64,000 nt of DNA from Canna indica (taxonomy: Eukaryota; Streptophyta; Magnoliopsida; Zingiberales; Cannaceae), in assembly GCA_034359265.1 (NCBI GenBank), contig CP136894.1, positions 27,434,501-27,498,500 on the forward strand. Reading direction: 5' to 3'. This document shows, piece after piece, positions 1 to 10,678 of this stretch. How positions within the stretch are numbered: position 1 is the first letter of the stretch; the number at the start of each line of letters is the position of its first letter. The notes under the pieces are model-generated. The model was given only the letters and a program-made list of their open reading frames with translations. It was not told the DNA's origin and made no database searches. The position numbers were made by a program, and so were the translations under genes.

Positions 1-52
1 TATTATATTATGATATAATGAATTTGTAATGATTCATAATTCATGATATATT

Positions 53-272
53 ACCGCTTCCCAATCACGCTAATAAATCTACGTGACTTTGTGGCTGGTG
101 GAGGCTGTCACCTGTTCGGCCCGCGAGGCCGCCTGCGTCTGGATGTACTAGCCTCGACAGTATCATCGGCATGAGGATCAGCAACAGGAGGATCAGCAGC
201 ATGAGTAAGTGTAGGAGTCTCACCGATCGGAGACTCCGAAGCTCTCCTGCGACGATAACCACGACCAGACAT
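53..272 (-). pseudogene. TNPA-like gene, first exon (element D)
   Basis: The start codon is the complement of 270-272, and the product opens MSGRGYRRRRASES. The exon runs leftward to a splice donor near 52, as in the matching exon of element B (27061-27277). It is Arg/Ser/Pro-rich at the start. The rest of the gene, which in element B carries the Transposase_24-like region, lies outside the window. The overlapping minus-strand reading at 65-289 in another frame is a shadow. The exon looks intact, but the element is dead in its other gene. Confidence 0.6.
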
Positions 273-347
273 ATCTGTCGAATAGACATATAATCAGATT
301 ATTGTATAAATATTAGAGATATATTTAATAAAATATATACTTTACAA

Positions 348-3300
348 TTATTCCTCATCATCTGAATAATAGTCTTCGAAATCTTCCTCTTCTTCCTCTT
401 CTTCATCTTCTTCATCTCCAGCTTCCTCAATTTCATGATCGTCATCATCAGCATATTCAACTTCTAATTGAATTGACGTTGTGTTTGCATCCTTGAGTAT
501 TGGAATAATACGATCTACAGCAGGAGGATCATCTTCTTGATAGAAACCATGTGTCATATCAGGTATCAGCTCATTTTCTCCTACTATCGGATCAATTTTT
601 CCTCTACCTTTGTCTTACAGACTACACGCCAATCTGCTCTATCTTTATTTCGAGTCGGATACTTCGCGTAATATACTTGTTCGGCTTGTGATGCCAATAT
701 GAAAGTCTCATTTGCTGCCAATTTAGATTTGTAATTAACCTCAACAAGTTTGAATTTTGGATGAACTTTCATTCCCCTTTCTGTTGTATCGAACCAATGA
801 CATCTAAATAGAATAACTGATTTCAAGCCGAAGTACTGCAACTCTATCACTTCTTCCACCAGTCCATAAAAATCCATATCACATTCAACATAGGTTGTCC
901 CTTTCACACAGACCCCAGCATTCATCGTCTTCTTTGTAAATGCATATTCAACCGTGTGAAATTTATACCCATTAACAAAATATCCGCTATAGCACGACAC
1001 AAGTCGCGACGGTCCACTAACAAACTCAAATATTCTTTCATCTATTTCAGCTCTGTGATCTTTGCTGTAAGTCTGAATCCAAGTAAGGAAATCACGATTC
1101 CGTAATCTCTCCAATTCTTCATCGTTGTGAATAGAGTATTTTTGCACTATCTCAATGTCAAATAATTCAATGAATTGTTCAATCTCTGGACAATTGAGTA
1201 ATACATACAAGTGTGCCAAATGATACTCTTCATCGCTTAAGTGTCGAGATGGACGAGAACCAAAAGCACGACCAGAGTGACAAAATATATTTAAACGTCC
1301 ATCTGAATGTCGAACACCCCCGTCGTCGTTACGTGGAAGACGATCAAATCTTGTCTGTACTGTTGATTCAAAGTAAAATGAGCAGAATGTTGAAATTTCT
1401 TGGATGATATACGATTCAGATATTGATCCTTCAACAGCTACGGTGTTCTTTACTTTTTTCTTCAGACGATTCATGTATCTTGCAAATAAGTACATCCACC
1501 GATATTGAACGGGGCCACCAACTCGTGCCTCGTATGCCAAGTGTATCGGTAGATGCTCCATCGAGTTAAAAAATGCAGGAGGGAAAAACTTCTCCAACTT
1601 GCATATGATTTCAACAATATTATTTTCAAGTGTTGACATATCTTCGACTCGAAGGACATTTGCACAGATGTTTCTAAAAAATATACTTAATTCAGTAAAC
1701 GGACCCCAAATATTATCAGGTAGAAGATCTCGAAATACGATCGGAAGTAATCTCTGCATGAATACATGACAATCATGGCTCTTCATCCCCGATATTTTGC
1801 AATCATCGACGTTCACACATCGAGATAAGTTTGAAGCATATCCATCGGGTAATCTGAGTTCTTTTACCCATTGACAAACATCTTTGGTCTGTTGTTTATT
1901 TAACACATATAGGGCCTTCGGTTTCAGATATCGTCCGTTGACCTCTAGTAACTCCAACTCTGGTCTTTTACAAAGTATTTTCATATCATGTCGGGCTTTG
2001 ACATTATCTTTAGTTTTTCCGAAAATATCCATCAAAGTGTTGAAAATATTATCAAACACATTTTTTTCAATGTGCATGACATCTAAATTATGTCGAATCA
2101 ATAATGAACTCCAATAGGGCAAATTCCCAAAAGATACTTTTTTTCACCCAATTATGTGTTTGGCCAAAACCTGACACTCTTTCATTCGGACCAAATACTA
2201 TATCTGGAAGTGCTGAAACACGTGCTAACATTTGTTCACCAGACAACATCGGTGGTGGCCCATCTCTTTCGACTCTGCCCTTAGTAAATTTATTACGATT
2301 CCTTCGATACTGATGATTAGCCGGTAGGAATCGACGATGACAATCAAAGAATGAGATTTTTCGTCCGTTCTAAAGACTGATTGATTTAGAGTGTTCCATA
2401 CAATACGGACAAGAGAGTCGGTCGTGAGTGCTCCAACCAGACAACATGCTGTACGTCGGGAAATCATTGATTGTCCACAAGACCGCGGCCTTTAAATTGA
2501 AGTTTTGCTTCCGATGACAATCATAAGTGACAGCTCCCTCAGTCCACAATGTTTTCAATTCATCTATCAAGGGTCTGAGAAATATGTCAATTTCTTTTCG
2601 CAGACCCTTAGGACCCGGAATAATCATCGAAAGATAAATAAATTCATCTTTCATACACATTGACGGTTGGCAAATTATAAACTATTAGCAGCACTGGCCA
2701 AACTGAATAAGGAGTTGCAGAATGTCCAAACGGATTAAAACCATCTGTGCACAATCTCGGTCTGATATTTCTAGTATCCCTAGCAAATGAAGGATAACAT
2801 GTATCCAAATGTTTCCATGCTTCACTGTCAGATGGATGAGTCATTACTGTATCATCACGACTTCTTGCATGCCAACTCATGTAGGGGACTGTCTTTTCCG
2901 ACATGAATAATCTTTGAAGCCTCGGTGTTAGTGGAAAATACCGAAGCACCTTAAACGGGATATTTTTCTGTCGAACCGATTTTTTCTCCTTGTAACGAGG
3001 ATATTGACATACAGGGCATTTATCCAACTGCACATTTTCTTTATAATATAAAATGCAGTTATTTTGGCATGCGTGTATTTTTTCGTACCCAAGCCCCAAT
3101 TTTCTCATCAGCTTTTTAGTTTTATAAAAAGTAGGCTCAAACTTGTTATCAGTAGGCAGCATTCCATTAATCAATCCTGCAAACCGATCATACTCAACTC
3201 CCTGATATTACAATCGGCCTTGATGTTTAGGAGCTATGTCATTGCTGAAAATCTAGTGTATTTAGGACAATTCTCATACAAAGGTTCATCGGCAGCTTTC

Positions 3301-3823
3301 AACATCTCATAAAATTCTGCAGCTTCTTTATTCGGTAATTCAATCTCTACCGCAGTTTGTACTTCTTGATATCAACCGTTGTAGTATCTGGTGGGACTGA
3401 TGTCTGAAGAACTGGCCGATCAACATTATCATTCAGGTGGAATTGACCCCCAAGACTATCAAGTATCATAGTTCTATAGGGATTAGATTGACTGGATGAA
3501 GAAGCACCAGCAGAGGAAGATTCACCATATGTCTGAACGACAGGATTGCTCGACGTCCCGACTTCGCGTGACTCCCCGTGACAAGTCCATAGAAAATATT
3601 TTGGTGCAAATCCTTTGCTATATAGATGCAGAGTGACAGTCTCCCGATCCAAAAATCGTCCATTCGAACAAATACGGCACGGACATCGGATTTGATCGCC
3701 GATGCTAATGAAATTCCGATTCGAATGGGCGAAATTTAGGAAGTACGTTACGCCTAATCGAAACTCATTCGTTAAAGCTCCATGATCAAGACGTCGGTAC
3801 ATCCAACTTCGATCAGCCGGCAT
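348..3823 (-). pseudogene. CACTA transposase (TNPD-like), element D, frameshifted
   Basis: This is the transposase gene of an En/Spm element. Domains in order from the start at 3823: Transposase-associated domain with Cys pairs (CPCRICSNG) at about 3820-3590, Transposase_21 (tnp2) at about 3270-2370, a conserved block with NLDVMHIEKNVFDN near 2070, DUF4218 (KSHDCHVFMQRLLP) near 1790-1400, DUF4216 (GVCVKGTTYVECD) near 920-600, and an acidic Glu/Asp-rich tail ending at 348. Comparison with element B shows indels at about 3350, 2663, 2120 and 614, and a CAG-to-TAG change at about 2370. The longest open piece is 584-2122. The protein would bind and cut the element's ends. It cannot now be made full length. 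Confidence 0.9.
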
Positions 3824-4279
3824 AATTCTGTCAATCAATGACAATTTCTTTGGTTAATGTCTTTAGGTGAGATTGCCTTATTCCATTCGGGATTTATATT
3901 ATTTATATTTCACTAAGTACTTATTTTAACCGCTAACTTCATTCTAAATTTCGGCAGCATCTCCCTACAGTTCTCCGAATACGCATATCATCTGGGCGCG
4001 TATCGGAGAACAAGAGAGATGTTGCCGAAATTTAGAATAATTAGTTAACAGTTAAAATAAAAACGTAAGTGCAGTACAAATAACTATATTCCCAAATTGT
4101 CCAATTAGGGACAATTCATGAATTGTACGTCGTATAAAAGATCATCTACTTCTTTTACACGAACATACAATTCCCGAACGGATCTAAGGTTTTGCTAAAT
4201 CATATCCGACTCGTCGATGCGTACGTGAAACATATCAACTCGTCGGATGGATGATTATTTTCTAAATGTTTCGAGACAG

Positions 4280-4398
4280 TTCGAGTCCATATTGGACAAT
4301 TCCGACACGAGTCCAAATTAGACGATTTCGGCAAGAGTCCGAAGTGGACGATTCCGGCGCGCGTCCGAAGTGGACGATTCCGGCGCGCGTTCGAAGTT
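4280..4398 (-). repeat. 26-bp minisatellite in element D (about 4 units)
   Basis: Tandem units of the type CGCGCCGGAATCGTCCACTT (shown on the element's sense strand) repeat about four times between the GC-rich leader and the transposase. The same array has nine units in element B (22808-23041), about four in A (17966-18075) and one in C (near 50353), so copy number varies within the family. Confidence 0.85.
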
Positions 4399-4830
4399 AA
4401 TCTAAACCCTAAAAATTAATCTAAACCCTAATAATTAATCTAACAAATTAAACAATTAATCTAAATAATTAATTAACATATAAATAAAAAATAAAAAAAT
4501 ATAAATCTACTCTTTCCGGCGCCGGAGTCCGGTGGACTCCGGCGCCAGTGTACAGTTTCCGAACAGTGTGTCTGGACACTGTACAAGCTCCGGCGGCGGC
4601 CATCGGCCGACCACCGCTGGCCGAAACCCTAAAAATAGGGTTTCAGTCAGATTTCCCACCGGCCGGGCGGCAATGAATACCTGAAATCGGCGATCGAGGA
4701 TGAACGGCAGTGTCGGCAGCGGCAACTCGGCGTCGTCGGCGTCGGCAGCGGCGGCGAGGCGGGAGGAGGAGGCGGCGGCAGCAGCGGGAGGAAGAAGGGT
4801 CGGGCACGATCTGCGACCTATATAAACTTA

Positions 4831-5075
4831 TCAGCAACGGCTCACTCGCCCGTTAGAAAGCCGTTGCTAATAAGTTATCATCAGCAACGGCTCACTTGTC
4901 CGTTAGAAAGCCGTTGCTGATAATTAAAATCATCAGCAACGGCTCGCGTGTCCGTTAGAAAGCCATTGCAGATACAACATATCTGCAACGGCTTGAGCGG
5001 CCGTAAGAATGTCGTTGCAAATAGCAAAGGCTTGAGCGGCCGTTGCTGATAGCCGTAGCTGAAGACTCAATTTCT
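4831..5075 (-). repeat. Subterminal repeats of CACTA element D
   Basis: Short repeats CAGCAACGGCT and its complement AGCCGTTGCTG recur at about 40-60 bp spacing in both orientations. Such arrays near the ends of En/Spm elements are the known binding sites of the TNPA protein. That role is inferred here from position and repetition. Confidence 0.75.
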
Positions 5076-5399
5076 AGTAGTGTTTCTCATCTCCCTTTTT
5101 GGTGCTCGGTTCTTGGTGGAAGAGCCGGCCTTGCCTAGGTGGATTTCGGGATTGAGAAAGCTTCTCCGTTGAGCCACAACGAGCTCAGGTGTTCGTTGCC
5201 CCTATTGTTTCGAGGTGCTTGGTGTGGACTATCGTTGGAGGACGTGCACGTGTGCATCTCAAGACAAGGATAGGATCAGTCATACCCACCGCGGTTTGAG
5301 GTATACCTTCTCCCACATCTCCGATGTTGATTGAATTCCTTAATATTGCTAAAGTAGATCGATGTTTTCAGGATGGTTTTAAATTTTTAAATTCTTATT

Positions 5400-5770
5400 T
5401 TCGCTGTGTTTTCTTATTCCCATCCCAATATGCTTGGGGTCAAGCCGAGCTCGCTGAGGCGCATAAGGCATGACTGCACTTAGGGTTGTCAGTGCTCTGA
5501 GGCCGGAAGTAGCAACGCGGAGGTTGAGGACCGCGCTTGGGGTCAAGCCAAACTCACCGAGGAGCGTAAGATAGGACCACACTTGGATCGTAAGGGCCCT
5601 AAGGCCGGAAGTAGTAGCGATAAGGTCGAGTAGCAGCGCTAAGGCCGAGTAGTGCGCTTGGGTCGTGAGGGCTTTGAGGCCGGAAGTAGCAGCACTGAGG
5701 CTGAGGCCCGTGTTTGGTGCCAAACCGAGTTCACCGAGGAGCGTAAGGCAGGACCACGCTTGGGGTCATT
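5400..5770. repeat. Imperfect tandem repeat in gypsy remnant
   Basis: Phrases such as GAGGCCGGAAGTAGC (near 5500, 5600 and 5677) and CACCGAGGAGCGTAAG alternate with irregular spacing of about 75-100 bp. The stretch is GC-rich and has open frames in several phases, which are coincidental. It probably belongs to the 3' region or LTR of the adjacent gypsy remnant. Confidence 0.55.
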
Positions 5771-6421
5771 GAGAGTGGAGATGTTTTTGTCACGGGTTGT
5801 GGGGCATTTGCTCAAACAGCGAGATGGCCATGAACTTCCTAGATACATATGCAGAGATGTAAAAGAGACAATCTTTATTAATGCGAAAAGAAATTATTAA
5901 TACGATAGAGTTTTCTAAGATAGGGTGCTCGATTCTGAGCGTGGCTGTGCTTTGCCGGGGCAGAAAAAGAGAGGAGGGAGGAAATCAATTGTTGTCCAAG
6001 GGTGGCGGGTGGGGGAGTGATTTGCTTCGAGTCTGACGGTACCTCGGCTCTTTGCCCCAAGTAGTACTTGGTCTTCAAGTTGCGCCAGGTCGAGGCCGCT
6101 TCTAGGCGCCTCTGCATGGCTCTTGCTCAAAGTTCCCCGCCAACTATTCGCCCATGGGCTCCGACAGCGTCTAGTGGGGTGGAGCATCCAGCTCCTTCTT
6201 TAGTTTTGTTGTCCTTTGTCTAAGGCATTCGTTGTAGCATTAACGGACCTCTTTCTGGTCAGCGTGGAGCACACCTTCCTCTGTTTCGGGGGGTCGATAC
6301 GACGGTCCCTAAGTTGTTCAGCGAAGGTCGTCCCAAGATCATATGGTATGGACTAGAAACGTCGATGACCAGGTAGTGTACGTCGATTGTCTTTGCCCTC
6401 AGCTAGGAATTGACGTTGTCC

Positions 6422-6721
6422 TTAACCATATGGAGCCTCAGACATTGACTCACTCCCCGAGAAACCCACCAAGTCTTCCTTATAGGGTAAGAGCAAAGCT
6501 TTGGTTAATTGCATTTTCTCGAATGTAGAATGGGGGAGGATGTCGACTGAACTGTCTTGATCCACCAAAACTTTCCTAATGATAAAGTTTCCCACGATCA
6601 CAGATATCACAACTGGGTCATGTAGATTCTTGTCAATTCCTTGGAAATCAAATTCATAGAATGATATTACCGGGGTTCTAGAGATAGGCCTCTGTGGGCG
6701 AGTAGTGTTGTCGACTGCCAT
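6422..6721 (-). pseudogene. Retrotransposon aspartic protease fragment
   Basis: A 99-residue open stretch contains IRKVLVDQDSSVDILPHSTF, the pattern of the Ty3/gypsy protease active site (normally D-x-G-S-S). Here the glycine position reads D (DQDSS), so the catalytic triplet is damaged. It is preceded by FYEFDFQGID and HDPVVISVIV, typical of the region just before the active site in plant Tat-type polyproteins. It lies in the same orientation as, and downstream of, the gag fragment at 7574-7825. It is clearly a fossil. Confidence 0.65.
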
Positions 6722-7573
6722 GCTTAGAGGGATCTTTTTATGGCCGAGCTTGTTTCGCCTCCTCTCGCGAATCCGTCGGCTATGTTGTCAATACCCCCTC
6801 GAACTTTGTTTCTTGGGCGATTGGCTCGATCGTTATCTTTCCGACCAGGGTGGTCTGAAGGTGTCCGGCTTCGACTTCGACGTTGGTGACCACGACTCTT
6901 ACTTCTGCCATGTTCTCTTCCGTGATTGATGTATTGGTCGAGGCATCCGACGTGGATTAGGTCTTCGAGCTGATCTCCGAGCACCACACAGTCTTCTGTG
7001 GTGTGCTCATAGGTGTCGTGAAAGGTATACGTACCTTTTGCTCTTGTCGGCAGTCGGGTGGTAGCTTCTGCTTTTCAGCATTGACGGGGTGTTTGAGGAG
7101 TTTTAAGTCGTAGATCTCACGGATGATGGTTTCCTTCCTCGAGTTAAGTGGTATGTATTTTTTTTACTGGACGTTCAGTCAGAGTGGTGACTTCATCGTC
7201 CTATTATCGTTCCGTTCACGGCGATCTCGATCCTTGCCCTTTTTTTTTGTCGGGCTTCTTGGCCTTCTTGTCCTCGGCAATGTTCTTGGCATTCTGCCTA
7301 TCGGCCTTTCTAGCTTCTCGGAGTTCTTCCATCTCTATATGGTTGATGGCCTTCTCCCAGAACTCGGCCATGTCTTTTTACTTCGCCAAGGAGATCTAGT
7401 CTGCGAGATGTCCGGGCTTCAAATTGTGCTTGATAGAAAATAGCTCGACACATGGGTCGAGCTTCGAAATCTCCATGGTTGTGGCTTGGGATCAATCTCT
7501 TTATGTAGTCTCTTAACGACTCGTGTTGCCCCTACTTAATTTAGTGGAGGGCATCTTTGGTCTTGGAGTTGAT

Positions 7574-7825
7574 CTATGACGAGGATAACTGGTTGGTGAA
7601 TGCGTGGGAGAGCTCTTCGAAGGTGTGTATGGACCCTGGTGGGAGGGTAGAGAACCAAAATAGTATGACCTTCTCCGAAAAGGTTGGGAAGGCTCGACAG
7701 ATGATGGGATCGATTGCTCCGTTGAGGAGCATCATGGACCTGAATATCGACAAGAGTGTGGTTGGATCGCCCATGCCATCATAGGGCTGGAGTGTGGTCG
7801 GTAGTTTGAATTTGGGGGAGGACAT
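7574..7825 (-). pseudogene. Retrotransposon gag fragment
   Basis: The open frame begins MSSPKFKLPTTLQPYDGMGD and includes FSTLPPGSIHTFEELSHAF, which matches the general pattern of plant Ty3/gypsy gag (P-x-Y-x-G-x-x-D-P, then W/F-x-x-L-P-x-x-S-I-x-S-F-x-E-L). It ends at a stop at 7574; remains of gag continue leftward in other frames towards 7300. It belongs to the same minus-strand element as the protease fragment at 6422-6721. Confidence 0.65.
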
Positions 7826-8263
7826 ACTACCATGATGCGCTCGGCGAAGCGTCCCGAGTCTACAAGGAGAGGAGGGTGGCCTCTGTGACTCTTGTGTCCT
7901 TCTCTTTCTCTCTGGTGATGTGTGCGGGAGACCTCGTCCTGAAAGACAAGAACTTGTCTCCTTTCCGAGTGGTTGTCTTCATCGCACGCGCTCTGAGCGG
8001 TGGCGCTCATGTTCGGCCGGGTGTGTTCCTAGGACAACATCAGCATCTCGACCTACTAACCATCGGTTCTCCCACTGAAGGTCGTTTATCAAACGTTGGG
8101 ATTTTTCTGGTGAGGGATTGGCTGGTGCCGAAGCGTCATTGCTCACTTTTCAACGTCTCCATGTAGCAGGGGAACGTCGCCGCTAGGGTGCTGCCTGCGT
8201 GCAACGGCGTTCGCCTGACTCCGGGTACCAGCCATTGCATGCATGTAAGATTTACTCGGCCGA

Positions 8264-8277
8264 CGGTGGGCGCCAAA
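8264..8277 (-). other. Candidate primer-binding site of gypsy remnant
   Basis: On the minus strand the sequence TTTGGCGCCCACCG follows GAACA. This arrangement is common at the junction of the 5' LTR and the internal region in plant Tat-group gypsy elements. It lies upstream of the gag fragment in the right orientation. Confidence 0.5.
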
Positions 8278-8370
8278 TGTTCTTGCTTGAAGTCGGAGCG
8301 GTGCGGTCCGATGCATCTCCTAGTCAGGTGCAACTCTGGCGGGGAGGAGGACTACAAAAGATACTTCGAC

Positions 8371-10059
8371 ACTCAATTAAGAATTAGTTTCAAATTAAGG
8401 TAACATAAATTGAAAGCTTGAATACCTGAGGAGCGTCGTGTCTGTATATAGTATGAGATGAAAGATGTTTAACGATGATGCTGCCCAGATGGATTTTATA
8501 AATTTTAATTTTTTTACATAATATAAATCAATCTGTCATGACATTTTAATGTCTAGTCATTGCATTGCGACAGCTAGTTCTATCGCAAAAAACTAATTTA
8601 TTATACAAATTTTGACTTGACTCGAGCTATATAATGTAGTGAAGTTCAAACAAAAATTAAGCTACAGATGAACGTCGTAAAGTCTAATCGACTCAAATCC
8701 CATCCAACAATTAACTCCACCTGACCAATAATGGAGAGTAGAACTAATAATTCAAGACCCCTATTCCACATTGTAAAGCTGAACGCTATAACTTGTCTTT
8801 TTGTCCCCTAATTCAGGGAATATATAACTCACGGTGGAGAAGATACAAGCCCTCAAAAGATTCTCTCAGAGGTTGCTTGTCCACCCATCGATCATATTAG
8901 ATGGTCTTCGAGCATGTCAGATGATGTGAGCTTTTCATGGAAATAAGATAGGAAGAGAATAATTCATTTAATTAATTTAAATAAAAAAGAAATAAATAAC
9001 TAAGAATACATTCGGAAGGATGCATGTGAGACTCGCATGTACTGGGGCTATGTAAAGTTGCATCAACACGTTACCGCTTTGCATGCATGCATGTGATTTA
9101 GTAATTTAATATATATATTTTTATTGCAGGAATTTGGGATTAATTTTATGAAATTAAAATGAAGATTGCTTGTAAAGTAAACAGTTCAGATTGTTGACAA
9201 ACCCCTAATTCATATCTTCAAAATGCCAAACCGTGACTTGTACGAACATAAAATTGGGAACCAACTTCTATGGAGCCCGGCTCCATAGAAAAAGTTATGG
9301 AGCCGGACTCCAATGCTGATGAAGTACGAATCACAAAGCAACAAAAAGTTGCTTTGCGATTCATGCTGAGCCATCAGAGCCCGGCTCCGTAAAAATTTTC
9401 ATGAAATCGAGTTTCATAAAAGTAATTTTCATAAAATTGGAGGGTCACCGCAAACTTAAATACTGTAGTTAGAATTGCTGATCTAATAATTAATTAGCCT
9501 TCCCTTATTTTTGTTTGAAAAAGAATATTCCGTGAATGCATAAATTAAAAAATAATATATGCAGGTCATACATGAGAGAGAAATTAGTATATTTTTTAAT
9601 TATCTAAGATAACATATCCATTACATATTTACATATGCAGCGCTCATAGTCAAACTATATATTACATATATCTTTTCTTTTCTCATTACACACTGCAACT
9701 CTTCCTCAATTCTTCTGCAATTTTAATAGATGGCTCTTAAAAATTGATGGCCGATATTATTCTTCATGCTACTGACTTCGATCCAGATTAACATGTGACC
9801 AGAAATTCCTTACCCAGAAAAAACCCTTTGTTTAGTGATCCAAATTAGGGAGAGGAAGCTGCTTTTCACAACCACCTCCACCACCTCTGTGTTACTGTGC
9901 AAGTCAATTTAATAGCAATAAGGAAGAAGAAGCTTTAGAAAAATATGCAATACTTTACTCGCACCCAATTAATAGAACCCATTTCTTTATTCAATTACTT
10001 GAACCTGTTTCACTGTTGTGAGCTGTCATTGTAAGGCATTGACCTTCACCTCCCTCCTC
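8371..10059. other. AT-rich intergenic region upstream of NIP gene
   Basis: No gene is supported here. The region is AT-rich with short low-complexity tracts. The only structured part is the inverted repeat at 9268-9392. Distal promoter elements of the downstream NIP gene may lie here, but none can be named from the sequence. Confidence 0.5.
9268..9392. repeat. Imperfect inverted repeat / foldback upstream of NIP gene
   Basis: Arms at 9295-9342 and 9348-9392 pair across a 5-base loop; the inner part is GAATCACAAAGCAAC against GTTGCTTTGCGATTC. The outer part contains GGAGCCGGACTCC-type sequence, preceded by a near-perfect 19-base palindrome at 9269-9287 (TATGGAGCC, central C, GGCTCCATA). It could be a small foldback element or a hairpin RNA source. 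No target duplication was identified. Confidence 0.65.
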
Positions 10060-10206
10060 TCCTCCCATTATATTCACACTCTCCCCTCTCTTCCTCCTCC
10101 ATCTCTCTCTGTGCTTCTTCTGCTTCCCTCATTCTCTCTCCAAGTTGAAGTATTCTTCCAAAGTTGCACTCTTCAGCTGGCACCACATTCGAATTAACTC
10201 ACTGAG
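10060..10206 (+). promoter_or_regulatory. Probable core promoter and start of 5' leader, NIP gene
   Basis: A weak TATA-like ATTATATTCAC at about 10067-10077 is followed by a long CT-rich tract (CTCCCCTCTCTTCCTCCTCC and further). Pyrimidine tracts of this kind are frequent around plant transcription starts. It sits about 600 bp before the start codon and just before the cluster of upstream ATGs, consistent with a long 5' leader. A possible splice donor, GTGAGT, near 10241 means a 5'-UTR intron cannot be excluded. Confidence 0.4.
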
Positions 10207-10233
10207 ATGCAGCTTCCGAGTCCTTCAGCTTGA
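10207..10233 (+). promoter_or_regulatory. Upstream ORF (8 codons) in NIP leader
   Basis: ATG at 10207 opens MQLPSPSA and a TGA stop. It lies about 470 bp before the main start codon. It would matter only if it lies within the transcript and is not removed by a 5'-UTR intron. Confidence 0.4.
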
Positions 10234-10397
10234 TCAAAACTGTGAGTAATTCTTGTAAGATCTCTCTCACTCTCTCTCGCTCGCTTAATTTCTCTAGTCT
10301 TCAATTTGTAAGGCAATTAACCCGATCTCTATATTGGTTTTTCGTAGTTTGTGTGTCACGCTGGGTTCTTTCCTTCTCCTCCTTCCTTAGAGAAACA

Positions 10398-10423
10398 TTT
10401 ATAAAAGCCTCCATATCATGTAA
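10398..10423 (+). promoter_or_regulatory. AUG-stop minimal uORF, copy 1 (ATGTAA at 10418-10423)
   Basis: A start codon directly followed by a stop codon lies in the 5' leader of the NIP5;1-like gene. In Arabidopsis NIP5;1, AUGUAA in the 5' UTR stalls ribosomes under high boron, lowers translation and triggers mRNA decay. The element is preceded by TTTATAAAAGCC at 10398-10409. The whole 26-base block recurs 171 bp downstream with only three mismatches. The sequence is seen directly; boron control is inferred by homology. Confidence 0.75.
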
Positions 10424-10495
10424 CAGTCTTCTAATTCCATTTGTCCAACACAATCCAAAAAACACCCAAAAAAATTTGCATCTTCTTGCTTATTC

Positions 10496-10510
10496 ATGAT
10501 CTCCGAGTAA
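10496..10510 (+). promoter_or_regulatory. Upstream ORF (MISE-stop) in NIP leader
   Basis: This is a four-codon ORF, ATG at 10496 to TAA at 10510, lying between the two AUG-stop elements. It may add to leader repression of translation. No known peptide-specific function is recognised. Confidence 0.35.
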
Positions 10511-10568
10511 AAGCTTCGTCTGCTGCATCGAATCCTGGCTCGGCTTTTACCCTTCTTATAGCCAAAGC

Positions 10569-10594
10569 TTTATAAAAGCCATCAAATCATGTAA
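10569..10594 (+). promoter_or_regulatory. AUG-stop minimal uORF, copy 2 (ATGTAA at 10589-10594)
   Basis: This is the second ATGTAA, preceded by the same TTTATAAAAGCC (10569-10580) as copy 1 and exactly 171 bp downstream of it. The stop ends 84 bases before the main start codon at 10679. It is the same type of boron-responsive minimal ORF as in Arabidopsis NIP5;1, and the duplicated flank points to a duplicated module rather than chance. Confidence 0.75.
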
Positions 10595-10678
10595 TTTTCA
10601 CCCTCTTCAATCAATCTTCCATCTCCCACTCCAAAAAAAAAAAAAGAGAGGAGAAAGACGAGTAGTAAGCTTCTGAGA

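Larger units (their letters stand above)
1..5082 (-). mobile_element. CACTA (En/Spm) transposon D, truncated by window start
   Basis: The element reads on the minus strand. Its 5' terminus is the inverted CACTACTAGAAA ending at 5082, followed by TTT as the probable target-site base triplet; the other end lies before position 1. Going leftward it has subterminal CAGCAACGGCT repeats, a GC-rich leader, a 26-bp minisatellite, a TNPD-like transposase pseudogene and the start of the TNPA-like gene. By eye it is very similar to element B at 22042-29280, in the opposite orientation. Several frameshifts and stops make it non-autonomous. Confidence 0.9.
5083..8370 (-). mobile_element. Degenerate Ty3/gypsy retrotransposon remnant (Tat-like)
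   Basis: Read on the minus strand this stretch has a primer-binding-like sequence (8264-8277), a gag fragment (7574-7825) and a retroviral-type protease fragment (6422-6721), with a repetitive leftmost part at 5400-5770. No reverse transcriptase or integrase is visible, and the frames are broken. The PBS of the TTTGGCGCCCACCG type and the gag/protease character fit Tat/Ogre-group elements. Both outer boundaries are approximate, and no pair of LTRs could be matched by eye. Confidence 0.6.

Noticed and set aside
4507..4837. Small minus-strand open frames rich in Arg/Pro
   Set aside because: They lie in the leader of CACTA element D and correspond to low-complexity GC repeats, as in element B at 22375-22515.
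5652..5900. Open frames across 5379-5900
   Set aside because: They cross the imperfect tandem repeat of a gypsy remnant and match no protein family I recognise.
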